DNA of 5,694 nt from an uncultured Eubacteriales bacterium (GTDB lineage Bacteria > Bacillota > Clostridia > Oscillospirales > Acutalibacteraceae). Under the pieces are notes generated by a model, which was not told the DNA's origin, searched no databases, and saw only the letters and a list, made by a program, of their open reading frames with translations. Positions within the stretch are counted from its first letter, which is position 1. Each line of letters begins with the position of its first letter. This document shows positions 1-5,637 of the stretch, one piece after another. Position numbers and translations under genes: made by a program. Where the stretch lies: positions 1-5,694 of the forward strand of contig ONPE01000099.1 of assembly GCA_900319615.1 (NCBI GenBank), in the 5' to 3' direction.

Positions 1-565
1 AATACTCGAAGCCCCAGACCTGATCGAGGAGCTGGTCGCGCGTGAACACCTTGTTAGGGTTCGACGCGAGATGATAGAGCAGCTCGAGTTCCTTGGGAGG
101 GGTATCGATCTGCTTGCCGTCTACGATGAGCTCATAGTTGGTCAGGTTGATGACCAGCTTGTCCCAGCGGACTTCTTTCACGGCGTCCTCGTCGGAGCCG
201 CCGGTACGGCGAAGCACCGCGCGGATGCGCGCCACTACCTCTTTAGCCTCGAAGGGCTTGACCACGTAGTCATCGGCGCCGAGCTCCAGACCGAGTATCT
301 TGTCGAACACCTCGCCCTTGGCCGTAAGCATGATTATCGGGCAATCGGAGGTCTTGCGGATCTCTCTGCACACCTGCCAGCCGTCCATCTTGGGCAGCAT
401 GATATCTAACAGTATCAGCGCCGGCTGCTCGCGGTTGAAAAGCTCTACAGCCTGTTCGCCGTCGTTGGCGATTGCTGTGGTGTAGCCCTCCTTCTCGATG
501 TAAAGGCGCAGCAGCTCGCATATGTTGAGGTCATCGTCTACAATAAGTATTTTGCGGTTGTTCAT
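1..565 (-). CDS. OmpR/PhoB-family response regulator, 3' end cut by window edge
   Basis: DNA-binding response regulator of a two-component system; a sensor kinase should phosphorylate it. Reading leftward from the ATG at 565, the frame stays open for 188 codons to the window edge, so the C-terminus is missing. Residues 1-118 form a receiver domain: the acidic pocket is D10-D11-D12 (ILIVDDD), the phosphoacceptor is D54 (ILLDIMLPKMDG), the switch Thr is T81 (MLTAKGE), and K103 lies in DDYVVKPF with Y100 as the aromatic switch. A short linker leads to the start of the OmpR/PhoB winged-helix domain (about 131 onward, with PPKELELLYHLASNP and VFTRDQLLDQVWGFEY). The DNA-recognition helix lies beyond the edge. 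An AGAGGTG ribosome binding site precedes the ATG. No kinase is visible; one may follow downstream, off the left edge. The DNA target and stimulus cannot be told from this sequence. Confidence 0.96.
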   Translation of the reverse strand, partial: MNNRKILIVDDDLNICELLRLYIEKEGYTTAIANDGEQAVELFNREQPALILLDIMLPKMDGWQVCREIRKTSDCPIIMLTAKGEVFDKILGLELGADDYVVKPFEAKEVVARIRAVLRRTGGSDEDAVKEVRWDKLVINLTNYELIVDGKQIDTPPKELELLYHLASNPNKVFTRDQLLDQVWGFEY

Positions 566-595
566 GGTGGTCACCTCTCGGTTTCTGTTTTTTAC

Positions 596-608
596 ATTAT
601 AGATTATA
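596..608 (-). promoter_or_regulatory. Candidate promoter -10 region for the response regulator
   Basis: On the minus strand two TATAAT hexamers occur back to back (608-603 and 601-596), 31-38 bases upstream of the response regulator ATG. The DNA upstream is very AT-rich (about 605-655) and could act as an UP element. No convincing TTGACA lies at 16-18 bases from either hexamer, so only the -10 part is supported. It lies downstream of the aminotransferase terminator, which fits independent transcription of the regulator. Confidence 0.4.
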
Positions 609-670
609 AGATAAAGTTACGGTGAAAAAGTTAATTTTTTATAAATTTATCCTGACGTTCGGATGAAAAG

Positions 671-707
671 TCTGAAACGAAACGCAGAGGCCGCTCTCGC
701 AGCCTCC
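671..707 (-). terminator. Probable intrinsic terminator of the aminotransferase gene
   Basis: Six bases past the aminotransferase stop, the minus strand reads GAGGC-TGCGAGAGCG-GCCTC (706-687). The five-pair outer stem can extend by two G-C pairs after one mismatch, around a GAGA loop. It is followed by the T-rich tract TGCGTTTCGTTTC. The stem is short and the T tract is interrupted, so termination may be only partial. Confidence 0.5.
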
Positions 708-712
708 GGAAA

Positions 713-1924
713 TCACTTTGTCATCTTATCATATACCTCGAGGAAGGTGTCGATCACATACTGCGCCTCTTCATCGGTGATGACCGAGTTCATCGGCAGG
801 GTCAGCTGATTCTTGTGCATATTATAAGCATAGGGGTAGTCGATGATATCAAAGCCCTTCTGCTTGTATGCGTTCATCATCGGCAGCGGCTTGAAATGGA
901 CGTTGCAGGTCACGCCGCGCTGCTTCATCTCGTCGTAGAAGCGGTTGCGGAACTCGGCGTCCTTACCGAGGAAACGCACGAAGTACAAATGTCCGCTTGA
1001 GCGGTGATCCTCACCGCGGTGATCAAGCACCTGTATGTCCAGCCCCTTAAACGCCTTGTTATAGCGTGCGATCAACTGATGGCGGCGGCTGAGCATCTTC
1101 TCGTATCTTCTCAGCTGGGCAAGACCGATAGCCGCGAGCACATCGGGCATATTACACTTGTACTGGGTGTTGACGACGTCGTACTCCCATGATGTACCCT
1201 TGTCCTTGGTGAAGGCGTCCTTGGTCTGACCGTGCAGGGTCATCAGCATATACTGCTTGTACAGATCGTTGCTGTCAACGCCGGGAATCTCGCGCCAGGT
1301 GGCGGCGCCGCCCTCTGCGGTGGTCATGTTCTTGACAGCATGGAAGCTGAAATTGGTGAAGTCGGCGATGGAGCCGCACATCTTGCCGTGCCACTGTGCG
1401 CCGAAGGCGTGTGCAGCGTCAGCCATGACGATGATACGGCCCAAAGCGAGCTGGACCGGGTTCTCGGACGCCTTGAAGATCGAACGCTTCTTCTCGACGA
1501 TCTCGAAAATGCGGTCATAGTCGCACACCACGCCGGCGAGATCGACCGGGATGATGACCTTGGTCTTGGGGGTGATCGCCTCCTCGACCTTGTCGTAGTC
1601 CATCTCGTAGGAATCCTGCTTGCAGTCGATCATAACGGGGGTTGCGCCGACATGGTAGATGACCGACGCCGACGCTGTGTAGGTATAGGTAGGCACGATG
1701 ACCTCGTCGCCGGGGCCTACGCCCAGTATGCGCAGAGTCATCTCGGCACAGGCGGTCTGGCTTGAGAGGCAGACAGCTTTCTTGGTGCCGCAGTACTGAG
1801 CTATCTTCTGCTCAAAGAACTTAGTTTTGGGGCCGGTAGTGATCCAACCGGAACGCAGGGTATCTACTACCTCCGCTATCTCTTCTTCAGTGATATCGGG
1901 AGGTGAAAAGGGTATATTCATCAT
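713..1924 (-). CDS. DegT/DnrJ/EryC1/StrS-family PLP-dependent sugar aminotransferase
   Basis: Predicted cytosolic fold-type I aminotransferase that moves an amino group (usually from glutamate) to a keto-sugar nucleotide. The 403 residues open with IPFSPPDITEEEIAEVV and RSGWITTGP, typical of the ArnB/PglE-like branch. D169 in MADAAHAFGA is the expected residue binding the PLP ring nitrogen. K198 in SFHAVKNMTTAEGG is the expected Schiff-base lysine. YKCNMPDVLAAIGLAQL (255-271) is the conserved C-terminal-half motif. Residues about 143-163 form an extra segment before the PLP aspartate compared with the shorter ArnB-type enzymes as I recall them. AGGAGA lies 8 bases before the first of two adjacent ATGs; the second (1921) is also possible. 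The gene has its own promoter and a structured leader. The substrate is not settled by sequence. The nearby 4,6-dehydratase suggests a UDP-4-keto-6-deoxy-HexNAc, giving a UDP-4-amino-sugar as in bacillosamine synthesis, but other keto-sugars remain possible. Confidence 0.94.
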   Translation of the reverse strand: MMNIPFSPPDITEEEIAEVVDTLRSGWITTGPKTKFFEQKIAQYCGTKKAVCLSSQTACAEMTLRILGVGPGDEVIVPTYTYTASASVIYHVGATPVMIDCKQDSYEMDYDKVEEAITPKTKVIIPVDLAGVVCDYDRIFEIVEKKRSIFKASENPVQLALGRIIVMADAAHAFGAQWHGKMCGSIADFTNFSFHAVKNMTTAEGGAATWREIPGVDSNDLYKQYMLMTLHGQTKDAFTKDKGTSWEYDVVNTQYKCNMPDVLAAIGLAQLRRYEKMLSRRHQLIARYNKAFKGLDIQVLDHRGEDHRSSGHLYFVRFLGKDAEFRNRFYDEMKQRGVTCNVHFKPLPMMNAYKQKGFDIIDYPYAYNMHKNQLTLPMNSVITDEEAQYVIDTFLEVYDKMTK

Positions 1925-1972
1925 AATGATATCTCCTTGGATAAAGGCATAAGAAAAGCCCTTTTATACATT

Positions 1973-2027
1973 ATGGCAAAACCGCATAATTCAGGTGTGC
2001 GGATTGCACAGTATTATTTTTTGCCAT
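1973..2027 (-). promoter_or_regulatory. Structured 5' leader of the aminotransferase mRNA (three-tier stem with competing hairpin)
   Basis: The leader starts about where transcription should begin (~2026) and can fold into nested helices. The outer stem is ATGGCAAAA/TTTTGCCAT (2027-2019 with 1981-1973, nine pairs). The middle stem is ATAAT/ATTAT (2017-2013 with 1990-1986). The apical hairpin is TGTGC-aatcc-GCACA (2010-2006 with 2000-1996). A competing helix, CCGCA/TGCGG (2002-1998 with 1986-1982), would break the middle and apical stems. It matches no riboswitch class I recognise, and no terminator-like T run follows it. It may be a 5' stabilising structure, a regulatory RNA switch, or, at the DNA level, a pair of operator half-sites. 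The pairing is seen directly; the function is inference. Confidence 0.4.
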
Positions 2028-2032
2028 GTTAT

Positions 2033-2061
2033 ATTATACACCCTGCGGATACCAATGTAAA
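2033..2061 (-). promoter_or_regulatory. Sigma-A promoter of the aminotransferase gene
   Basis: On the minus strand the -35 is TTTACA (2061-2056) and the -10 is TATAAT (2038-2033), separated by exactly 17 bases. That is one mismatch to the housekeeping consensus at optimal spacing. Transcription should start near 2026, leaving a leader of about 100 bases before the ATG at 1924. Confidence 0.75.
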
Positions 2062-2201
2062 GAGTAAGTTAAGTTATTGACAATATAAGTTTTGCAGGCA
2101 ATATCGCGTGATTCATGTGCACAGTGTTGCCTATAGGTTAATAATGTGTGGTTCAAGACAATCAGTCGATATTGAATCTTTGTAGGATCAAACACAATAG
2201 A

Positions 2202-2468
2202 TCACAGTTCATGAACAGCGTGCATGGAGAGATACTTTTTCCTCGTCGCCTCTCCCCCGCGCAGATGACGCTCCTCCTTGTTGAGATCAAGGACGGCGCG
2301 AACCTCCTTATACAGACCGCTGTTGCGCCGCGGCAGGATGGTGGTGACGTCCTTATGTACCGTGGATTTGCTTATGCCGAATGCCGCCGCGGTATCGCGC
2401 ACGGTGCTCTTATGCTCGATTATGTATTCGCCTAAACGCACGGCGCGTTCCTCAAGATTTGCTTTCAT
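2202..2468 (-). CDS. spoIIID: SpoIIID, mother-cell sporulation transcriptional regulator
   Basis: Small DNA-binding protein that, in Bacillus and Clostridia, activates or represses many genes of the sigma-E regulon in the mother cell during sporulation and helps the move to sigma-K. The 88 residues match the family along their length: an N-terminal EERAVRLGEYIIEHKSTVR, a helix-turn-helix at about 23-42 containing the hallmark GISKSTVHKDVT, and the basic C-terminal signature RHLRGGEATRKKYL (67-80) that contributes to DNA binding. Family members are usually about 80-95 residues, so it looks complete. The ATG at 2468 is preceded by GGAGG with a 6-base spacer. It is divergent from the dehydratase gene and co-oriented with the aminotransferase 277 bases downstream. 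I found no strong terminator right after it. Its presence implies that the organism sporulates or descends from a sporulating lineage. Confidence 0.93.
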   Translation of the reverse strand: MKANLEERAVRLGEYIIEHKSTVRDTAAAFGISKSTVHKDVTTILPRRNSGLYKEVRAVLDLNKEERHLRGGEATRKKYLSMHAVHEL

Positions 2469-2495
2469 ATACAGCCTCCGTGTTGCTTATTTGTA

Positions 2496-2526
2496 AATGT
2501 ATATGAAGCTCTTCCCCCGCTTATAC
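2496..2526 (-). promoter_or_regulatory. Candidate sigma-E-like promoter of spoIIID
   Basis: On the minus strand GTATAA (2526-2521) is followed after 15 bases by CATATACATT (2505-2496), about 28 bases before the spoIIID ATG. This resembles the Bacillus sigma-E pattern (an ATA-containing -35, then a -10 like CATACAAT), and spoIIID is a sigma-E target in Bacillus. The match to the -10 is partial, and no sigma-A promoter of comparable quality points this way. Assignment by analogy. Confidence 0.4.
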
Positions 2527-2590
2527 CCGGCTTATCCTTATACCCGAAATATGCTAAAACGATTGACATTATCACCGCAAAAGGGTATAA
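2521..2590. repeat. Three copies of TTATACCC in the divergent control region
   Basis: TTATACCC occurs at 2521-2528 and 2538-2545 as a direct repeat (10 bases, CTTATACCCG, are shared, 17 bases apart). It occurs again inverted at 2583-2590 as GGGTATAA. The first copy overlaps the candidate spoIIID -35, and the inverted copy overlaps the -10 of the rightward promoter. The arrangement could be binding sites for one regulator, or simply promoter-related sequence convergence. Confidence 0.45.
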
Positions 2591-2591
2591 T
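2563..2591 (+). promoter_or_regulatory. Perfect-consensus sigma-A promoter of the dehydratase-galE operon
   Basis: TTGACA (2563-2568) and TATAAT (2586-2591) are separated by exactly 17 bases, a full match to the housekeeping consensus. The start of transcription should be near 2598, giving a leader of about 50 bases that contains the palindrome at 2613-2634. So strong a core promoter suggests high expression unless a repressor or the leader structure holds it back. Confidence 0.88.
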
Positions 2592-2612
2592 ATATGATGT
2601 ATAATTGTGTGA

Positions 2613-2634
2613 TACGGATCTGCGCAGATCCGTA
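2613..2634 (+). promoter_or_regulatory. Perfect 22-base palindrome (operator or leader hairpin)
   Basis: TACGGATCTGC is followed directly by its exact reverse complement GCAGATCCGTA. It lies at about +16 to +37 of the predicted transcript, and its right arm ends where the Shine-Dalgarno AAGGGGA begins. As RNA it would form a 9-pair stem with a GCGC loop. As DNA it is a two-fold symmetric site just downstream of the promoter, a common position for a repressor operator. No T run follows on the plus strand, so it is not a terminator for rightward transcription. I do not recognise a regulator for it. Confidence 0.6.
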
Positions 2635-2640
2635 AGGGGA
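2634..2640 (+). promoter_or_regulatory. Ribosome binding site that decides the dehydratase start
   Basis: AAGGGGA lies 7-8 bases upstream of the ATG at 2648 but only about 2 bases upstream of the in-frame TTG at 2642. The spacing supports the ATG as the start and argues against the TTG. The site touches the right arm of the preceding palindrome. Confidence 0.65.
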
Positions 2641-2647
2641 ATTGGAA

Positions 2648-4552
2648 ATGAAGAAAACAAATCAACAAATCAATATCAGAAAAATTTATCTGATGCTCGC
2701 AGACGCGGCGATCATCGTGCTCACCTCGCTTATCAGCAACGCGCTGATCTCGCTGTACGGCATTATAACACATGATTCGACTTTAGGCATCGCCCTCCAG
2801 CCTATCAGGATCTTCGGCGTAATATCGCTGGAGGTACTGTTCTGTTTCTTTATGCTGTTTATTTTCGGAGCATACAACAAGGTCTGGCGGGATCTGAAAA
2901 CCGATGATATCATTTTCTGCGGTGTAGCCGTAGTCATGGGACTGACGATAAGCTTCGGATTCGCATGGTACATGGATCGTCCGGTACCGGTACCGTATAT
3001 CATCACAGAAACCATCCTTGCCGTTGCAGCTATAATCGCTTTCCGTTTCATATTCAGACAAACATTTTTCACCATTTCGCAGGCAGGAGAAAACGACACG
3101 CGCGACCGCACGCTGATAGTCGGCGCAGGCAACGCGGCTCGCATGATCCTGCAGGAGCTGCAGTTCGCGCAGAGCGACCCTAACAACCCCTCAAATTCTA
3201 TCCTGCCGGTCTGTCTGGTAGACGACGACCTGAAAAAACTCCACACCAAGCTGATGGGCGTCGACGTCATGGGCACCACGCGCGATATTCCGCAGCTTTG
3301 TAAAATGCTGCAGGTCAGCCTTGTCATTTTCGCCATACCCTCCTGCACCGAGGACGAGCGCAAGCGCATCATGGGCTACTGCTCCGAGTCCGGCTGCCGT
3401 ATCAAAACGGTACCGTATATAAGCCAGCTTTTACTTGATGACGAACAGCCGCAGATCCTTTCTCAGGTCAAGGATATCCGTATCGAAGACCTTTTGGGAC
3501 GTCCTCCGATATCCTTCGACAAATCCAAGATACGCGCCTTTATCGAAGGCAAGGTCTGCATGGTCACGGGCGGCGGCGGCTCCATAGGCTCCGAGCTCGT
3601 GCGCCAGATAGCGAAATATGACCCGAAGCAGGTCATCATAGTCGATATATATGAAAACAACGCTTACGATATCCAGCAGGAGCTGTATATAGAATATGAG
3701 AATCGCCTCAACCTTGTCACCCTCATCGCTTCAATACGCGACTTTGACAAGATGCGGACGATCTTTGATGAATATCACCCGCAGGTAGTCTTCCACGCGG
3801 CGGCTCACAAGCACGTTCCGCTGATGGAGGTCTCGCCTGCCGAGGCGGTCAAGAACAATATCTTCGGCACCTGGAACATGGTCAACCTCGCCGAGCAGTA
3901 CAAGGTCGAGAAATTCGTCATGATCTCCACCGACAAGGCGGTCAACCCGACCAATGTAATGGGCGCCACCAAGCGCTGCTGCGAGATGATCGTGCAGTAT
4001 ATGTCGCAGAAGGGCACATCCACCGAGTTCGTCACCACGCGCTTCGGCAACGTGCTGGGCTCCAACGGCTCCGTCATCCCGCTGTTCCGCCGTCAGATCG
4101 AGGCGGGCAAGCCCGTCACCGTCACCCACCCCGATATAATCCGCTATTTCATGACCATCCCCGAGGCTGTATCTCTGGTGCTTGAAGCCGGCGCCATAGC
4201 CAAGGGCGGTGAGATATTCGTCCTCGATATGGGCGACCCGGTGAAGATAACCACCCTCGCCGAGAACCTCATCCGTATGTACGGAAAGGTACCGTACAAA
4301 GACGTCGAGATCAAATTTACCGGTCTCAGACCCGGCGAGAAGCTCTTTGAGGAGCTGCTGATGGATGAAGAAGGTCTGCAAAAGACCGATAACAAAAAGA
4401 TATTCATCGGCAACCAGATCGACATAAACCCCGACAAGCTCTACACTCAGCTGCGCGAGCTGCACAACATCGCGATGTCCAACAACAACGACAGAACGGT
4501 CGAGATGCTTGCCGAAATGGTAGATACCTTCCATCACAAAACGAACGATTGA
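2648..4552 (+). CDS. Membrane-anchored nucleotide-sugar 4,6-dehydratase (PglF/WbpM/CapD type)
   Basis: Predicted to convert a UDP-HexNAc, most likely UDP-GlcNAc, to the 4-keto-6-deoxy sugar using bound NAD+; this is the entry step to 6-deoxy and amino sugars of surface glycans. From the ATG it has 634 residues, the usual length of the large members. Four hydrophobic segments (about 12-38, 52-76, 87-108, 115-137) anchor it in the membrane. A first Rossmann domain starts at LIVGAGNAARMI (about 156-167). The catalytic extended-SDR domain starts near 300, with TGGGGSIGSEL (307-317), HAAAHKHVPLM (383-393), STDKAVNPTNVMGATKR (427-443) and LRPGEKLFEE near the end. The SDR tyrosine is replaced by M438 ahead of K442, the SMK arrangement of large dehydratases rather than the SYK of soluble FlaA1/PseB. 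Stereochemistry and exact substrate are inferred. The in-frame TTG at 2642 is rejected for poor ribosome-site spacing. galE follows after 25 bases. Confidence 0.95.
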   Translation: MKKTNQQINIRKIYLMLADAAIIVLTSLISNALISLYGIITHDSTLGIALQPIRIFGVISLEVLFCFFMLFIFGAYNKVWRDLKTDDIIFCGVAVVMGLTISFGFAWYMDRPVPVPYIITETILAVAAIIAFRFIFRQTFFTISQAGENDTRDRTLIVGAGNAARMILQELQFAQSDPNNPSNSILPVCLVDDDLKKLHTKLMGVDVMGTTRDIPQLCKMLQVSLVIFAIPSCTEDERKRIMGYCSESGCRIKTVPYISQLLLDDEQPQILSQVKDIRIEDLLGRPPISFDKSKIRAFIEGKVCMVTGGGGSIGSELVRQIAKYDPKQVIIVDIYENNAYDIQQELYIEYENRLNLVTLIASIRDFDKMRTIFDEYHPQVVFHAAAHKHVPLMEVSPAEAVKNNIFGTWNMVNLAEQYKVEKFVMISTDKAVNPTNVMGATKRCCEMIVQYMSQKGTSTEFVTTRFGNVLGSNGSVIPLFRRQIEAGKPVTVTHPDIIRYFMTIPEAVSLVLEAGAIAKGGEIFVLDMGDPVKITTLAENLIRMYGKVPYKDVEIKFTGLRPGEKLFEELLMDEEGLQKTDNKKIFIGNQIDINPDKLYTQLRELHNIAMSNNNDRTVEMLAEMVDTFHHKTND

Positions 4553-4577
4553 TCTTACAATAAAAAGGAGGATTAAC

Positions 4578-5591
4578 ATGAAAGTTTTACTTACAGGCGG
4601 CGCCGGATATATCGGCAGCCATACCGCCGTCGAGCTGATCGAGGCAGGCTATGACGTCGTCATCGCAGACAACTTTGACAACAGCTCGCCCATGGTCATC
4701 GACCGTATCGAGACCATCACCGGCAAGCGACCGAAGCTGTATGAGCTTGACGTTGCCGACAACGCCGCCGTAGACAAGATGTTCGCCGAAGAGAACTTTG
4801 ACGCGGTAATCCATTTTGCCGGCCTCAAGGCTGTCGGCGAGAGCTGCGCCATCCCGGTGCGCTACTACCGCAACAACATCGACACCACCCTGACTCTGTT
4901 GGAGGTCATGAAGCAGCACGGCGTGAACAACTTCGTGTTCAGCTCCTCGGCAACCGTATACGGCGTGCCCGAGGAGGTACCGCTCAGGGAGGGTATGCCC
5001 ACCTCATGCACCAACCCCTACGGCTGGACAAAGTACATGAATGAGCAGATACTCACCGACGCCGCAGCAGCCGACCCGGAGCTCAGCGTAGTTCTCCTGC
5101 GCTACTTCAACCCCATCGGCGCTCACAGCAGCGGACTCATCGGCGAGAATCCCAACGGCATCCCCAACAATCTCATGCCGTATATCACTCAGGTAGCCGT
5201 CGGCAAGCTGCCGAGGCTCGGCGTATTCGGCGACGATTATCCCACCCACGACGGTACCGGCGTGCGCGACTACATCCACGTTACAGACCTCGCGCTGGGG
5301 CACCTCAAGGCGCTTGAATACGCCGCAGCCCACAAGGGCACCGAGATATTCAACCTCGGCACCGGCACCGGCTACAGCGTGCTGGATATCGTGAACGCCT
5401 TCAAGAGCGTGAACAATATCGACATCCCCTACGATATCAAACCGCGCCGACCCGGCGATGTAGCCGAGTGCTACGCCGACCCCGCTAAGGCGAAGGAAGG
5501 GCTGCACTGGCAGGCGAAGTACGGCATCGAGGATATGTGCCGCGACTCGTGGAACTGGCAGAAAAACAACCCCAAAGGGTATGAAAAATAA
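4578..5591 (+). CDS. galE: UDP-glucose 4-epimerase (possibly also UDP-GlcNAc 4-epimerase)
   Basis: Cytosolic NAD+-dependent extended SDR that interconverts UDP-glucose and UDP-galactose. The 337 residues equal the usual GalE length (E. coli 338). The NAD+ motif is TGGAGYIGSH (6-15), the catalytic Ser is S124 in SSSATVYG, and the YxxxK pair is Y148 and K152 in NPYGWTKYMNEQ. The end, WNWQKNNPKGY, closely resembles other GalE tails. At the position of E. coli Tyr299, which limits that enzyme to UDP-hexoses, this protein has C298 (GDVAECYAD), as in human GALE (Cys307), which also accepts UDP-GlcNAc/UDP-GalNAc. Dual specificity is therefore plausible but inferred. AGGAGG lies 6 bases before the ATG. 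The 25-base gap from the dehydratase, with no promoter or terminator, indicates one operon. No other Leloir-pathway gene is in view, which fits a biosynthetic role in glycan precursors. Confidence 0.96.
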   Translation: MKVLLTGGAGYIGSHTAVELIEAGYDVVIADNFDNSSPMVIDRIETITGKRPKLYELDVADNAAVDKMFAEENFDAVIHFAGLKAVGESCAIPVRYYRNNIDTTLTLLEVMKQHGVNNFVFSSSATVYGVPEEVPLREGMPTSCTNPYGWTKYMNEQILTDAAAADPELSVVLLRYFNPIGAHSSGLIGENPNGIPNNLMPYITQVAVGKLPRLGVFGDDYPTHDGTGVRDYIHVTDLALGHLKALEYAAAHKGTEIFNLGTGTGYSVLDIVNAFKSVNNIDIPYDIKPRRPGDVAECYADPAKAKEGLHWQAKYGIEDMCRDSWNWQKNNPKGYEK

Positions 5592-5605
5592 TGTGAGCAT
5601 AAGCA

Positions 5606-5637
5606 AAGCGCACCCGATCGGGTGCGCTTGTTGTTTG
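5606..5637 (+). terminator. Strong intrinsic terminator after galE
   Basis: AAGCGCACCC (5606-5615), a GATC loop and GGGTGCGCTT (5620-5629) form a perfect 10-pair, GC-rich hairpin 15 bases past the galE stop, followed by GTTGTTTG. On the minus strand the stem ends in TT and continues TGCTTATGC, a poorer T tract, so termination of leftward transcripts is possible but less clear. Confidence 0.88.

Noticed and set aside
1232..1765. 177-codon plus-strand frame inside the aminotransferase
   Set aside because: It is antisense to the PLP-binding core of a clear family member and has shadow-like composition.
2077..2105. TTGACA on the plus strand, possible promoter antisense to spoIIID
   Set aside because: No TATAAT-like hexamer at 16-18 bases (AATATC at 17), and no gene or terminator it would serve.
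2096..2132. Inverted repeat AGGCAA/TTGCCT as spoIIID terminator
   Set aside because: Six-pair AT-containing stem with a 25-base loop and no T tract; too weak to call.
2642..2647. TTG start adding two residues to the dehydratase
   Set aside because: It is only about 2 bases from the Shine-Dalgarno, whereas the ATG at 2648 has about 8.
2686..3372. 228-codon minus-strand frame opposite the dehydratase N-terminus
   Set aside because: Ser/Met/Arg-rich composition with no family resemblance; the opposite strand encodes membrane segments and a Rossmann motif.
2985..3420. Repeated GGTACCGTATAT-like stretches in the dehydratase gene
   Set aside because: They encode recurring V-P-Y-I residues with the same codons; coincidental rather than a repeat element.
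3731..4579. 282-codon open frame antisense to the dehydratase
   Set aside because: It mirrors the strongly conserved SDR domain, has low-complexity V/D/G/L-rich composition typical of antisense frames in GC-biased genes, and resembles no family. It is a shadow.
5004..5606. 200-codon open frame antisense to galE
   Set aside because: It lies opposite the conserved galE coding sequence, starts inside the terminator region and has antisense-type composition.
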